A stretch of DNA of 64,000 bases from assembly GCA_052435735.1 (NCBI GenBank), contig JBQVNB010000004.1, positions 186,001-250,000 on the forward strand. The letters are read 5' to 3'. The number at the start of each line of letters is the position of its first letter. Position 1 is the stretch's first letter. Made by a program: the position numbers and the translations under genes. Under the pieces are notes generated by a model. That model did no database searches and had not been told where the DNA came from. It was given only the letters and a program-made list of their open reading frames with translations. Of the stretch, positions 51,600 to 59,756 are shown in pieces. The stretch comes from Aliihoeflea sp052435735. Its GTDB lineage: Bacteria > Pseudomonadota > Alphaproteobacteria > Rhizobiales > Rhizobiaceae.

Positions 51600-53012
51600 G
51601 TGGTAGCTTTTGACGAAATGCGCCCGGAGAGCGCCGGGCTCCGCAATCCATATTCCGAGTATGACAACTGGCTGAGCGAGCAGGATACGGCTCGCCTCGG
51701 ACAGAAGATGAAGGATGCCGAAAACGTCTTTCGTCGGACCGGCATCACCTTCGCCGTCTATGGCGAGCAGAACGCTGCCGAGCGTCTCATCCCCTTCGAT
51801 ATCGTCCCGCGAATTCTTGCCGGTGCCGAATGGCGGCGGTTGACGCAGGGCATCGAGCAGCGCGTGCAAGCCTTGAACGCGTTCCTCGAAGACATCTACC
51901 ACCGCCAGGAAATCCTGCGGGCAGGGCGCATCCCGCGCGAACTCATCGCCGGCAACGTCGCCTTCCTGCCGGAGATGATCGGCGTGCGTCCGCCGGCCGG
52001 CGTCTATACGCACATCATCGGCACGGACATCGTGCGGACCGCCGAAAACGAGTTCTTCGTTCTGGAGGACAATGCACGCACGCCCTCCGGCGTCTCGTAC
52101 ATGATCGAGAACCGCGAGACGATGATGCAGCTCTTTCCCGAGCTCTTCAAACGCATCAAGGTTCGTCCCGTCGAGAACTATCCGCAATTGCTGCGCCAGT
52201 CGCTGGCGGCGGTCGCCCCGCGCTCGGCCGACGAGCAGCCGACGATCGCGGTACTGACGCCCGGCAGCTTCAACTCGGCCTATTTCGAGCACGCCTTCCT
52301 CGCCGACCACATGGGTGTCGAGCTCGTCGAGGGGCAGGATCTGCGCGTCGTGGATGGCCATGTCGCCATGCGCACGACCGAAGGCTACAAGCGCATCGAC
52401 GTACTCTACAGGCGCGTCGACGACGATTTCCTCGATCCGCTGACCTTCAATCCGGATTCGGTCCTCGGCGTGCCAGGGATCATGGACGTCTACCGCGCCG
52501 GCAACATCACCATCGCCAATGCGCCGGGCACCGGCATCGCCGACGACAAGGCGATCTATTCCTACATGCCCGAAATCGTCGAGTTCTATACCGGCCGAAA
52601 GGCGATTCTCGGCAACATCCCGACCTGGCGCTGCTCGGAGGCGGACAGCCTCGCCTACGTGCTGGAGCACCTTGGTGACCTCGTCGTCAAGGAAGTGCAC
52701 GGCTCGGGCGGCTACGGCATGCTGGTCGGCCCTGCCGCCTCGAAGAAGGAGCGCGAGGCTTTCGCCGAAAAGCTGCGCGCCCGGCCAAGCAACTATATCG
52801 CCCAGCCAACGCTCGCGCTGTCGACCTGCCCGATCCTGACGGACGCCGGTCTCGCGCCGCGCCATGTCGATCTGCGCCCGTTCGTTCTGGTGTCGGACCG
52901 CATCCGCATCGTTCCCGGTGGGCTGACGCGTGTTGCCCTCAAGCCCGGTTCCCTCGTCGTCAACTCCTCGCAAGGGGGCGGCACGAAGGACACCTGGGTT
53001 CTGGACGATTAG
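51600..53012 (+). CDS. circularly permuted ATP-grasp family protein
   Basis: A 470-residue protein of the circularly permuted ATP-grasp family (formerly DUF404/DUF407). Recognisable blocks are VFRRTGITFAVYGEQNAAERLIPFD-type N-terminal sequence, FFVLEDNARTPSGVSYM, ANAPGTGIADDKAIYSYMPE and VVKEVHGSGGYGMLVGP. It is predicted to be a peptide or amide ligase; its product is unknown. The start is GTG at 51600, seven bases after AGGGGAG, matching the usual MVAFDEM opening. It is the first gene of a conserved four-gene operon. Confidence 0.92.
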   Translation: MVAFDEMRPESAGLRNPYSEYDNWLSEQDTARLGQKMKDAENVFRRTGITFAVYGEQNAAERLIPFDIVPRILAGAEWRRLTQGIEQRVQALNAFLEDIYHRQEILRAGRIPRELIAGNVAFLPEMIGVRPPAGVYTHIIGTDIVRTAENEFFVLEDNARTPSGVSYMIENRETMMQLFPELFKRIKVRPVENYPQLLRQSLAAVAPRSADEQPTIAVLTPGSFNSAYFEHAFLADHMGVELVEGQDLRVVDGHVAMRTTEGYKRIDVLYRRVDDDFLDPLTFNPDSVLGVPGIMDVYRAGNITIANAPGTGIADDKAIYSYMPEIVEFYTGRKAILGNIPTWRCSEADSLAYVLEHLGDLVVKEVHGSGGYGMLVGPAASKKEREAFAEKLRARPSNYIAQPTLALSTCPILTDAGLAPRHVDLRPFVLVSDRIRIVPGGLTRVALKPGSLVVNSSQGGGTKDTWVLDD

Positions 53013-53024
53013 AGGGGGCGACGG

Positions 53025-53966
53025 ATGCTGCTGGGACGCACGGCCAATGGCCTCTACTGGATGGCCCGCTACATCGAGCGGGCCGAGAATATGGCGCGCC
53101 TCGTCGATGCGGGCCTGCGAATGGCGCTGACGCGCAACGAAGGCGACGTCGAGGAATGGACCTCGGTCATCGTCTCGAGCGGCGTCGAGGCCGGCTACCG
53201 GCAGAAGCACTCCGAGTTCAACGCCGCCAATGTCTGCGACTTTCTCCTGCGCGACACCGAGAACGGCTCGAGCGTCCTTTCTTCGATCGAGACCGCGCGC
53301 ACCAATGCGCGCATGGTGCGAACGGCGCTGACCCGCGAGACCTGGGAGAGCATCAACGACGCCTGGATGTCGTTCCGGCGCATGCTGGCCGCCCCGATCG
53401 ACGAGCGCGAGGTGCCGAAGGTCCTCGACGCGATCAAGCGCGAGACGGCACAGATCCGCGGCGCGTTCCAGGGCACGATGCTGCGCAACGAGATCTACGA
53501 CTTCTGCCAGCTCGGCCTCTATGTCGAGCGCGCCGACAACACCGCGCGCATTCTCGACGTCAAATACTACGTGCTCCTGCCGTCGATCTCCTGGGTCGGC
53601 TCGTCGATGGACAACTACCAGTGGGAGTCGATCCTGCGCTCGGTCTCGGCGCACCGGTCGTACCGCTGGGTCTATGATGCCGCTTACAAACCGACCAACA
53701 TCGCCGAATTCCTGATCCTGTCGCGCCGCATGCCGCGTTCGCTCGCCTTTTGCTACCGCATGATCGACGAGAGCCTCGAAGGTCTCGCCAACGACTACGG
53801 CAACCGCCACGCCTCGCACGAGATGTGCGAGAACACGCTGGCGCGCATGAAGCGGATGACGATCAAGGACGTGCTGGACGAGGGGCTTCACGAATACCTG
53901 ACGGATTTCCTCGTCCGCACCAACAATCTGGGCGACCAGGTCGCGCGCGACTACAGGTTCTTCTGA
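53025..53966 (+). CDS. alpha-E domain protein
   Basis: A 313-residue, mainly helical protein of the alpha-E family. It opens with LGRTANGLYWMARYIERAENMARLVD, which is characteristic, and has LDVKYYVLLPS and AEFLILSRRMPRSLAFCYRM. It always travels with the ATP-grasp protein and transglutaminase; the role is unknown but a shared enzyme complex is likely. It starts 12 bases after the ATP-grasp stop. Confidence 0.9.
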   Translation: MLLGRTANGLYWMARYIERAENMARLVDAGLRMALTRNEGDVEEWTSVIVSSGVEAGYRQKHSEFNAANVCDFLLRDTENGSSVLSSIETARTNARMVRTALTRETWESINDAWMSFRRMLAAPIDEREVPKVLDAIKRETAQIRGAFQGTMLRNEIYDFCQLGLYVERADNTARILDVKYYVLLPSISWVGSSMDNYQWESILRSVSAHRSYRWVYDAAYKPTNIAEFLILSRRMPRSLAFCYRMIDESLEGLANDYGNRHASHEMCENTLARMKRMTIKDVLDEGLHEYLTDFLVRTNNLGDQVARDYRFF

Positions 53967-53967
53967 G

Positions 53968-54762
53968 ATGCTGCTCAACATCGTCCACCAGACGACCTAT
54001 CGTTACGACCAGAGCCTGCCCTACGCGCTGCAGCGCGTGCGGCTGTTCCCCCGAACCGATGCGCTGCAGACGGTCGACCGCTGGGAACTGTCATATGAAG
54101 GCGCGCGCGAGGAAGTGCGCTTCGTCGACCATTTCGGCAACCAGTGCCGGCTTTTGAGCACCGAACCGGGCGCGACCCAGATCGTCATCACGGCGAAGGG
54201 CATGGTGACGACGCGCGACCAGACCGGCGTCGCCGGGCAGCATGCCGGTTTCGCGCCGCTCTGGCTTTTCGAGCGGGAAACGCCGCTGACCAAACCTTCG
54301 CCCGCCATCGCGGCGCTGTCCAAGCCTCTTGGCGGCCCTGAAACGCTTGGTCGCCTACATGAACTGATGGATCTGGTTCTGGAACGTGTCGCCTATGTCT
54401 CAGGGTCGACGACGTCGGAAACCACGGCTGATGAGGCGTTGGCGGCCGGGCAGGGCGTCTGCCAGGATCACGCGCACATCTTCATCGCCGCCGTGCGCAT
54501 GCAGGGCCTCCCGGCGCGTTACGTCAGCGGCTATCTCATGATGGACGACACGACGCAGCAGGTTGCCACCCACGCCTGGGCGGAAGCGCATGTCCCCGGG
54601 CTCGGCTGGGTCGGTTTCGACGTTTCCAACGGCATCTGCCCGGACGAGCGCTATGTCCGCGTCGCTTTCGGCCGCGACTACCGCGACGCGATGCCCGTCG
54701 CCGGAATCCGTCAGGGACAAGCCCACGAACAGCTTGAAGTGCGTGTGACTGTCGAGCAGTAA
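53968..54762 (+). CDS. bacterial transglutaminase-like cysteine peptidase
   Basis: A 264-residue protein with the bacterial transglutaminase N-terminal domain (LNIVHQTTYRYDQSLPYALQ) and a catalytic core with C165 (GQGVCQDHAHIF), H202 (ATHAWAEAH) and D218 (WVGFDVSNG). Such proteins act as amidases or peptidases rather than cross-linkers. It starts one base after the alpha-E stop and is followed after 33 bp by the Anbu protease, so all four genes form one operon. Confidence 0.92.
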   Translation: MLLNIVHQTTYRYDQSLPYALQRVRLFPRTDALQTVDRWELSYEGAREEVRFVDHFGNQCRLLSTEPGATQIVITAKGMVTTRDQTGVAGQHAGFAPLWLFERETPLTKPSPAIAALSKPLGGPETLGRLHELMDLVLERVAYVSGSTTSETTADEALAAGQGVCQDHAHIFIAAVRMQGLPARYVSGYLMMDDTTQQVATHAWAEAHVPGLGWVGFDVSNGICPDERYVRVAFGRDYRDAMPVAGIRQGQAHEQLEVRVTVEQ

Positions 54763-54795
54763 TCGTCGATACGCACTTTCTCTGGCAGCGATTCG

Positions 54796-55524
54796 ATGAC
54801 CTATTGCGTTGGCCTCAAGATCGATCGAGGGCTCGTCTTCATGTCCGATACGCGGACGAATGCGGGCATTGACAGCATTTCGACATTTCGCAAGATGACG
54901 GTCTGGAAAAAGGAAGGCGAGCGCGTCATCGTCCTTCTCTCGGCCGGAAATCTGGCGACCACGCAATCCGTCGTCAGCCTTCTCGACGAACGCTCCAAGG
55001 CGCACGCGGACCGCGCGCCGTCCATCCTCGAAACGCCCTCCATGTTCCAGACGGCGCGTCTCGTCGGCGACACGGTCAAGGAGGTTATCTCGAACTCGGC
55101 GCCCGTCGGCCAGCGCGCCGACGCGTTCGGGGCTTCCTTTATTCTGGGCGGGCAGATGAAGGGCTCGGAACCGCGCCTCTTCATGATCTATCCCGAAGGC
55201 AACTTCATCGAAGCGTCCGACGACACGCCATTCTTCCAGATCGGCGAGACCAAATACGGCAAGCCGATCCTAGTCCGCGCCTACGACCCACAGATGACGT
55301 TCGCCGAGACAGCGAAGCTTCTGATGGTTTCGTTCGATTCCACACTGAAATCGAACCTCTCGGTAGGCCTGCCGCTCGACATGCTGTTTCTCGCCCGCGA
55401 CACATTCAGGATCGAACTCCAGAAGCGCATCGGCGGTGACGATCCGTATTACCGACAGATTTCGGAAGGTTGGTCCGACGCACTCAGAAACGCGTTCAAG
55501 AGCCTTCCCGATTTCCCGGGCTGA
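54796..55524 (+). CDS. Anbu, proteasome-like protease (ancestral beta subunit)
   Basis: A 242-residue Ntn-hydrolase of the Anbu (bacterial proteasome-related) family. After removal of Met1 the N-terminal residue is Thr (MTYCVGLKIDRGLVFMSDTR), the expected nucleophile, followed by the conserved SDTRTNAG and FRKM with its lysine. It is related to HslV and 20S beta subunits but has no known ATPase partner. It closes the ATP-grasp/alpha-E/transglutaminase operon. This cluster has been proposed to make and degrade a peptide tag or small peptide, which is unproven. Confidence 0.9.
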   Translation: MTYCVGLKIDRGLVFMSDTRTNAGIDSISTFRKMTVWKKEGERVIVLLSAGNLATTQSVVSLLDERSKAHADRAPSILETPSMFQTARLVGDTVKEVISNSAPVGQRADAFGASFILGGQMKGSEPRLFMIYPEGNFIEASDDTPFFQIGETKYGKPILVRAYDPQMTFAETAKLLMVSFDSTLKSNLSVGLPLDMLFLARDTFRIELQKRIGGDDPYYRQISEGWSDALRNAFKSLPDFPG

Positions 55525-55530
55525 ATGCAG

Positions 55531-55552
55531 AAAGGCGGCCGAAGCCGCCTTT
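55531..55552. terminator. bidirectional terminator between Anbu and BA14K genes
   Basis: A nine-pair stem (AAAGGCGGC / GCCGCCTTT) closed by CGAA lies between two convergent stops, six bases after the Anbu stop. The A and T ends are short (three each), so it can work weakly in both directions. Confidence 0.7.
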
Positions 55553-55575
55553 CGAAGTCCGAATATTGTTGCCGA

Positions 55576-56133
55576 TCAATAGTAGGGCGAACGGCACTCG
55601 CGACGTGGCCCGTTATAGGGCTGGAACGTGTTGTCCGAGGCGCGGTAGGACCGATAGCGGTCATAGCACCACTCGACATGCGCGCTGCCATAGTCACGGA
55701 CGACGCGGCGCGGCGGGGAAGCGATTGCACCACCGACGATGGCGCCCGTGATGAAGGCAGCGGCCGGATACCAGAACCCATCGTCATAGCGGCGATATCC
55801 AGGCCGATAATCGCGGTAGCCGCGATGCCCACGATAGTAGCCGCCCCGGCGGTCACGGTCGCGGTCCCAGCGACGATCAGCGCGCCGGTCGCGATCCCAG
55901 CGACGGTCGGCCCTGCGCTCGATGCGACGCTCGACATTGCCGGCCCAGGGGCTGAACTGGCGATCCGGGTTGACCGCTCTGAACGAGCCGGGGAACTGCC
56001 CTTGATTGGTCTGGACCTGCTGGATCGCAGACGGGGCTGAAGTCTCGACGCGCGGCAGCGCCGACGCCGTTCCCGTCATGCCGAGCGGCAGCGCCATGGC
56101 AAGCGCAATGAAGCCGGATAGGATCTTTTGCAT
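55576..56133 (-). CDS. BA14K-family secreted protein
   Basis: A 185-residue secreted protein. A signal peptide (KILSGFIALAMALPLGMTG, cleavage near ASA) is followed by a low-complexity Arg/Asp/Tyr-rich stretch with repeats of RADRRWDRD and GYRDYRPGYRRY. A hydrophobic glycine-rich segment (AAAFITGAIVGGAIA) comes next, then the BA14K domain ending HVEWCYDRYRSYRASDNTF and ECRSPYY, with two cysteines. BA14K of Brucella is an immunoreactive lectin-like protein. GGAGG lies upstream of ATG 56133. Composition is unusual but normal for this family. Confidence 0.88.
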   Translation of the reverse strand: MQKILSGFIALAMALPLGMTGTASALPRVETSAPSAIQQVQTNQGQFPGSFRAVNPDRQFSPWAGNVERRIERRADRRWDRDRRADRRWDRDRDRRGGYYRGHRGYRDYRPGYRRYDDGFWYPAAAFITGAIVGGAIASPPRRVVRDYGSAHVEWCYDRYRSYRASDNTFQPYNGPRRECRSPYY

Positions 56134-56246
56134 AACGACCTCCGAATCTTGTGGAACCAATGTCCCTTTGTGACAGAATGAAATGACGCCACGTAAGTTC
56201 CCAAGCCGATCGCGCTAACGCACAAGAAGCGATCAAAAACGGGTGA

Positions 56247-57455
56247 TCACCCCATCGGCCGCAACATCAGGATGCGGCACGGGTCGCCGGAGCGCTGTGC
56301 AGGGGCGTAGGGCGCGCGCACGATCAGGCAGTTCGCACGCGCCAGGATCCGCAACATCGACGAATCCTGCATTGCAAGTGGCGAGACGATCAAGTCGCCT
56401 TCTTCATCCAGACGTGCGATCGCGCGGACATAGTCCTGCCGGCGATCGTTTTCGGCGAGTACGCCGTCGAGAACCGCCTTCGGCAAGTGCTGATCCGTCG
56501 GCAGACCCTGCAACGCGGCGAGCAAAGGACGCAGGAAGAGATCGGCGCAAACCATTGCCGAAACTGGATTTCCCGGCAGGCCAAGCACCGATGCCCGCCC
56601 CAGCCGACCCGCCATCAGCGGCTTGCCGGGCCGCATCGCGATCTTCCAGAAGGCGAGGTCCACACCTTTCGCGGCGAACGCCTTTGCCGTCAGGTCGTGA
56701 TCGCCGACCGACGCGCCACCGAGCGTGACGATCACATCGCTGGTCTGGGCGACGGCCCGATCCAGCGCAAAGCCGATGCTCTCCAGATCATCGCCCACGA
56801 TACCGAGATCGATCGCTTCGCCGCCGGAATCGCGGACGATCTGCGCGACGCCGAAACTGTTCGACGCGATGATCTGGTCATCCGTTCGCGAAGCTCCCGG
56901 CTGCACGAGTTCATCGCCCGTGGCGATGATCGCGACTCTCGGCCGGCGCACCACGCGAACGCGGTCCGCATCGGCCGCCGCGATCAGCGCCAATGCCTGC
57001 GGATCGATCCGCCGACCGGCCTCCAGCAGAACGTCGCCCGAATGGAAATCCAGCCCCGCCTTGCGAATATGCCGACCGGCGGCCACGGTCTCGACGGCCG
57101 TGACGACGTCGCCTTCACGCTTCGCGTTCTCCTGGATCAGGATCGTGTCAGCGCCTTGCGGGACGGGCGCCCCGGTGAAGATACGCACGGCCTCGCCATC
57201 GCCCAGACTGCCGGCGAACCGACGGCCGGCAGCGGATTCGCCGATCACGGTCAGCCGGGCAGGGACCCTGTCGATATCGACCGCGCGAACCGCGTAGCCG
57301 TCCATGGCGGATGCGTCGAAGGGCGGATGCGTCCGGCTGGCGAGGATCGGGGCCGAAAGGACGCGGTTACCTGCCGAATGCAGCTCCACTGCTTCGCTTT
57401 CGAGCGGCTCGACGCCGCCGAGCAGCCGTTCGAGCGCCTCGGCGACCGGTATCAT
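56247..57455 (-). CDS. moeA: MoeA, molybdopterin molybdenumtransferase
   Basis: A 402-residue enzyme that inserts molybdate into molybdopterin-AMP. The N-terminal domains contain PPFDASAMDGYAVRA and RIFTGAPVPQGADTI. The MogA-like domain has IIATGDELVQPG, VTLGGASVGDHD and LPGNPVSAMV. The start overlaps the moaC stop by four bases (ATGA). It is the last gene of the ppiD-trpD-trpC-moaC-moeA run. A short GGGTGATCACCC palindrome overlaps its stop and is followed on the minus strand by GTTTTTG, which may be a weak terminator. Confidence 0.95.
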   Translation of the reverse strand: MIPVAEALERLLGGVEPLESEAVELHSAGNRVLSAPILASRTHPPFDASAMDGYAVRAVDIDRVPARLTVIGESAAGRRFAGSLGDGEAVRIFTGAPVPQGADTILIQENAKREGDVVTAVETVAAGRHIRKAGLDFHSGDVLLEAGRRIDPQALALIAAADADRVRVVRRPRVAIIATGDELVQPGASRTDDQIIASNSFGVAQIVRDSGGEAIDLGIVGDDLESIGFALDRAVAQTSDVIVTLGGASVGDHDLTAKAFAAKGVDLAFWKIAMRPGKPLMAGRLGRASVLGLPGNPVSAMVCADLFLRPLLAALQGLPTDQHLPKAVLDGVLAENDRRQDYVRAIARLDEEGDLIVSPLAMQDSSMLRILARANCLIVRAPYAPAQRSGDPCRILMLRPMG

Positions 57456-57940
57456 GGCTTCTGCTCGTCGCGGCGAAAATCGCCCGACTTGCCGCCGCTC
57501 TTTTCCACCAGCCGCACGTCGCCGATGATCATAGCCTTGTCGAGCGCCTTCGCCATGTCGTAGATCGTCAGGCAGGCGACCGACACGGCCGTCAACGCCT
57601 CCATCTCGACGCCCGTCTGGCCTTTCAGCCGCACCTCTGCGGCAACCCGAAGGCCGGGTAGCGCATGATCTGGCTCGATCTCGACGGTGATCCTGGTCAG
57701 GAGCAGCGGATGGCACAGCGGAATGAGCTCGGATGTCTTCTTGGCAGCCATGATGCCTGCGATGCGCGCCGTACCGAGCACATCGCCCTTCTTGGCATTG
57801 CCGGCCAGAATCGCCTCGAGCGTCGCCGGCTCCATGCGCACGTGCCCCTTCGCAAGCGCGACGCGCTGCGTCTCGTCCTTGGTTCCGACATCGACCATGT
57901 GGGCTTCGCCGGTTGCGCCGATATGCGTGAGGCCGCTCAT
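57452..57940 (-). CDS. moaC: MoaC, cyclic pyranopterin monophosphate synthase
   Basis: A 162-residue enzyme of the first step of molybdenum cofactor synthesis, acting with MoaA to make cyclic pyranopterin monophosphate. Conserved blocks include MVDVGTKDETQRVA, KKGDVLGTARIAGIMAAKKT, IPLCHPL and GVEMEALTAVSVACLTIYDM followed by KALDK. GGGAGCA precedes the ATG. It overlaps trpC by four bases and moeA by four, so the three are coupled. The MoaA gene is not in this window. Confidence 0.95.
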   Translation of the reverse strand: MSGLTHIGATGEAHMVDVGTKDETQRVALAKGHVRMEPATLEAILAGNAKKGDVLGTARIAGIMAAKKTSELIPLCHPLLLTRITVEIEPDHALPGLRVAAEVRLKGQTGVEMEALTAVSVACLTIYDMAKALDKAMIIGDVRLVEKSGGKSGDFRRDEQKP

Positions 57941-58731
57941 TGTGCTCCCAGGAGTTCCCGCGTGGCACCGGTAACATCGTCCCGGCGCATCAGGCTTTCG
58001 CCGACGAGGAACGTGTCGATGCCAGCCACGCGCAGCCGGTCGCAATCGGCCCGCGTGAAGATGCCGCTCTCGCCGATGATGATGCGGTCGTCCGGGATCA
58101 GCTTCGCGAGACGCTCGGATGTGGCCAGGTCGACTTCGAACGTGCGCAGATTGCGGTTGTTGATGCCGATCAGCGGCGACCGAAGCTTCAACGCACGCTC
58201 GGTCTCCGCCTCGTCGTGAACCTCCACCAGCGCCGCCATCCCGAGTTCTTCGGCGGCGTCTTCGAGGTCGTTTGCAAGACCGTCGTCGACGCTCGCCATG
58301 ATGATCAGGATCGCATCCGCGCCCCATGCGCGGGCTTCGTGCACCTGGTACGTATCGAAAAGGAAATCCTTGCGCAGGGCGGGCAGGTCGCAGGCCTCGC
58401 GCGCGGCGGTCAGAAAGTCGGGCGAGCCCTGAAACGACGGCGAATCCGTCAGCACCGAAAGACAGGCCGCACCGCCGGCTTCATAGGCGCGCGCCAGCGA
58501 CGGCGGATCGAAATCCGGTCGGATCAGGCCCTTTGAAGGGCTCGCCTTCTTGATTTCAGCGATCAGTGCCGGCCTGCTTTCGACGTGCTTGGCACGCAAC
58601 GCCGCGGTGAAATCGCGTGGCGTCGGCATGTCCGCGGCGGCTTTGCGAATATCGCCAAGAGGGATCGCCGATTTGGCCGCTGCGATCTCGTCGCGCTTGT
58701 AGGCTTCGATCTTTCGCAGGATGTCGGCCAT
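57937..58731 (-). CDS. trpC: indole-3-glycerol phosphate synthase
   Basis: A 264-residue TIM-barrel enzyme of tryptophan synthesis. Motifs in order: LIAEIKKASPSKGLIRPDFDP with the catalytic lysine, CLSVLTDSPSFQGS, LRKDFLFDTYQV with the second active-site lysine, IGINNRNLRTFEVDL and GESGIFTRADCDRL. AAGGAGCG precedes the ATG, which overlaps the trpD stop by one base (TGATG). trpD, trpC, moaC and moeA form one run, as in other rhizobia. Confidence 0.96.
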   Translation of the reverse strand: MADILRKIEAYKRDEIAAAKSAIPLGDIRKAAADMPTPRDFTAALRAKHVESRPALIAEIKKASPSKGLIRPDFDPPSLARAYEAGGAACLSVLTDSPSFQGSPDFLTAAREACDLPALRKDFLFDTYQVHEARAWGADAILIIMASVDDGLANDLEDAAEELGMAALVEVHDEAETERALKLRSPLIGINNRNLRTFEVDLATSERLAKLIPDDRIIIGESGIFTRADCDRLRVAGIDTFLVGESLMRRDDVTGATRELLGAQ

Positions 58732-59753
58732 CACGCGCTCCTTGCGCGGTTGGAAATTTCGATCAGTTCCGTCAGGCACTGGCGCGCCTTGCCACTGTCG
58801 ATCGATTTGGCGGCGAGTTCGAGGCCGGCTTCCAACGTGCGCGCGCGACCGGCGACGACGAGCGCGCCGGCAGCATTCAGCATCGCGATATCCCGATAGG
58901 CGCCTTCCGCACCCTCGAGAACACCACGAAGGGCCATGGCATTCGTCTGTGCATCCCCGCCCTTGAGTTCTTCGGGGCGGGCACGGCGAAGGCCGAACTG
59001 CTCGGGTTCGATCTCGAACGTATGGATTTCGCCATCTTCGAGCGCGGCGACCTGCGTGACACCGGCCGTCGTCATCTCGTCGAGCCCGTCGCCATGAACG
59101 ACCCAGACACGCGACGAGCCCAGTCTCTTCAGCACCTCGGCGATCGGCTCGAGCCAGACGGGCGAGAACACGCCGACGAGTTGGTTGGAGACGCCTGCGG
59201 GATTGGAAAGAGGGCCAAGGATGTTGAAGATCGTACGCGTTCCGAGTTCGACCCGGCTCGGCCCGACATGGCGCATCGCGGCATGATGGGCGGGCGCGAA
59301 CATGAAGCCGAGCCCGGCTTCGCGGATGCAAATTGCGATCTCGTGTGCGCCAAGCTCGATGTTGACGCCGAGCGCCGCCAGCGCATCTGCGGCGCCCGAG
59401 CGTGACGACAGTGCGCGGTTGCCGTGCTTGGCCACGGGCACGCCCGCGCCCGCGACGATGAAGGCCGCGCAGGTCGAGACATTGTAGGAACCAGACGCAT
59501 CGCCGCCGGTGCCGACGATGTCGACGGCGTCCGAAGGCGCGTCGACACGGAGCATCTTGGCACGCATGGTCGCCACCGCGCCGGAGATTTCAGGCACGGT
59601 CTCGCCGCGCACGCGCAGCGCCATCAGGAAACCGCCGATCTGGCTCGGCGTCGCTTCGCCCGACATCATGATGTCGAACGCCTTTTGCGCCTCCTCGAAG
59701 GAAAGCGTGTCCCCCGAAGCCACCCGCGCGATATGTTCCTTCAGGTCCGCCAT
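58731..59753 (-). CDS. trpD: anthranilate phosphoribosyltransferase
   Basis: A 340-residue enzyme that joins anthranilate and PRPP. The phosphate-binding motif VDIVGTGGDASGSYNVSTC is followed by VPVAKHGNRALSS (with the conserved K-H-G-N), the GVFSPVWLEPIAEVL region and WVVHGDGLDEMT. The length is typical. The start lies three bases beyond the ppiD stop, and the stop overlaps the trpC start. trpG/trpE are not nearby. Confidence 0.96.
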   Translation of the reverse strand: MADLKEHIARVASGDTLSFEEAQKAFDIMMSGEATPSQIGGFLMALRVRGETVPEISGAVATMRAKMLRVDAPSDAVDIVGTGGDASGSYNVSTCAAFIVAGAGVPVAKHGNRALSSRSGAADALAALGVNIELGAHEIAICIREAGLGFMFAPAHHAAMRHVGPSRVELGTRTIFNILGPLSNPAGVSNQLVGVFSPVWLEPIAEVLKRLGSSRVWVVHGDGLDEMTTAGVTQVAALEDGEIHTFEIEPEQFGLRRARPEELKGGDAQTNAMALRGVLEGAEGAYRDIAMLNAAGALVVAGRARTLEAGLELAAKSIDSGKARQCLTELIEISNRARSA

Positions 59754-59756
59754 CGA

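Noticed and set aside
51456..53981. An 841-codon open frame antisense to the ATP-grasp and alpha-E genes.
   Set aside because: It is a shadow produced by third-position GC bias; both sense genes are well conserved and the antisense product has no recognisable domain.
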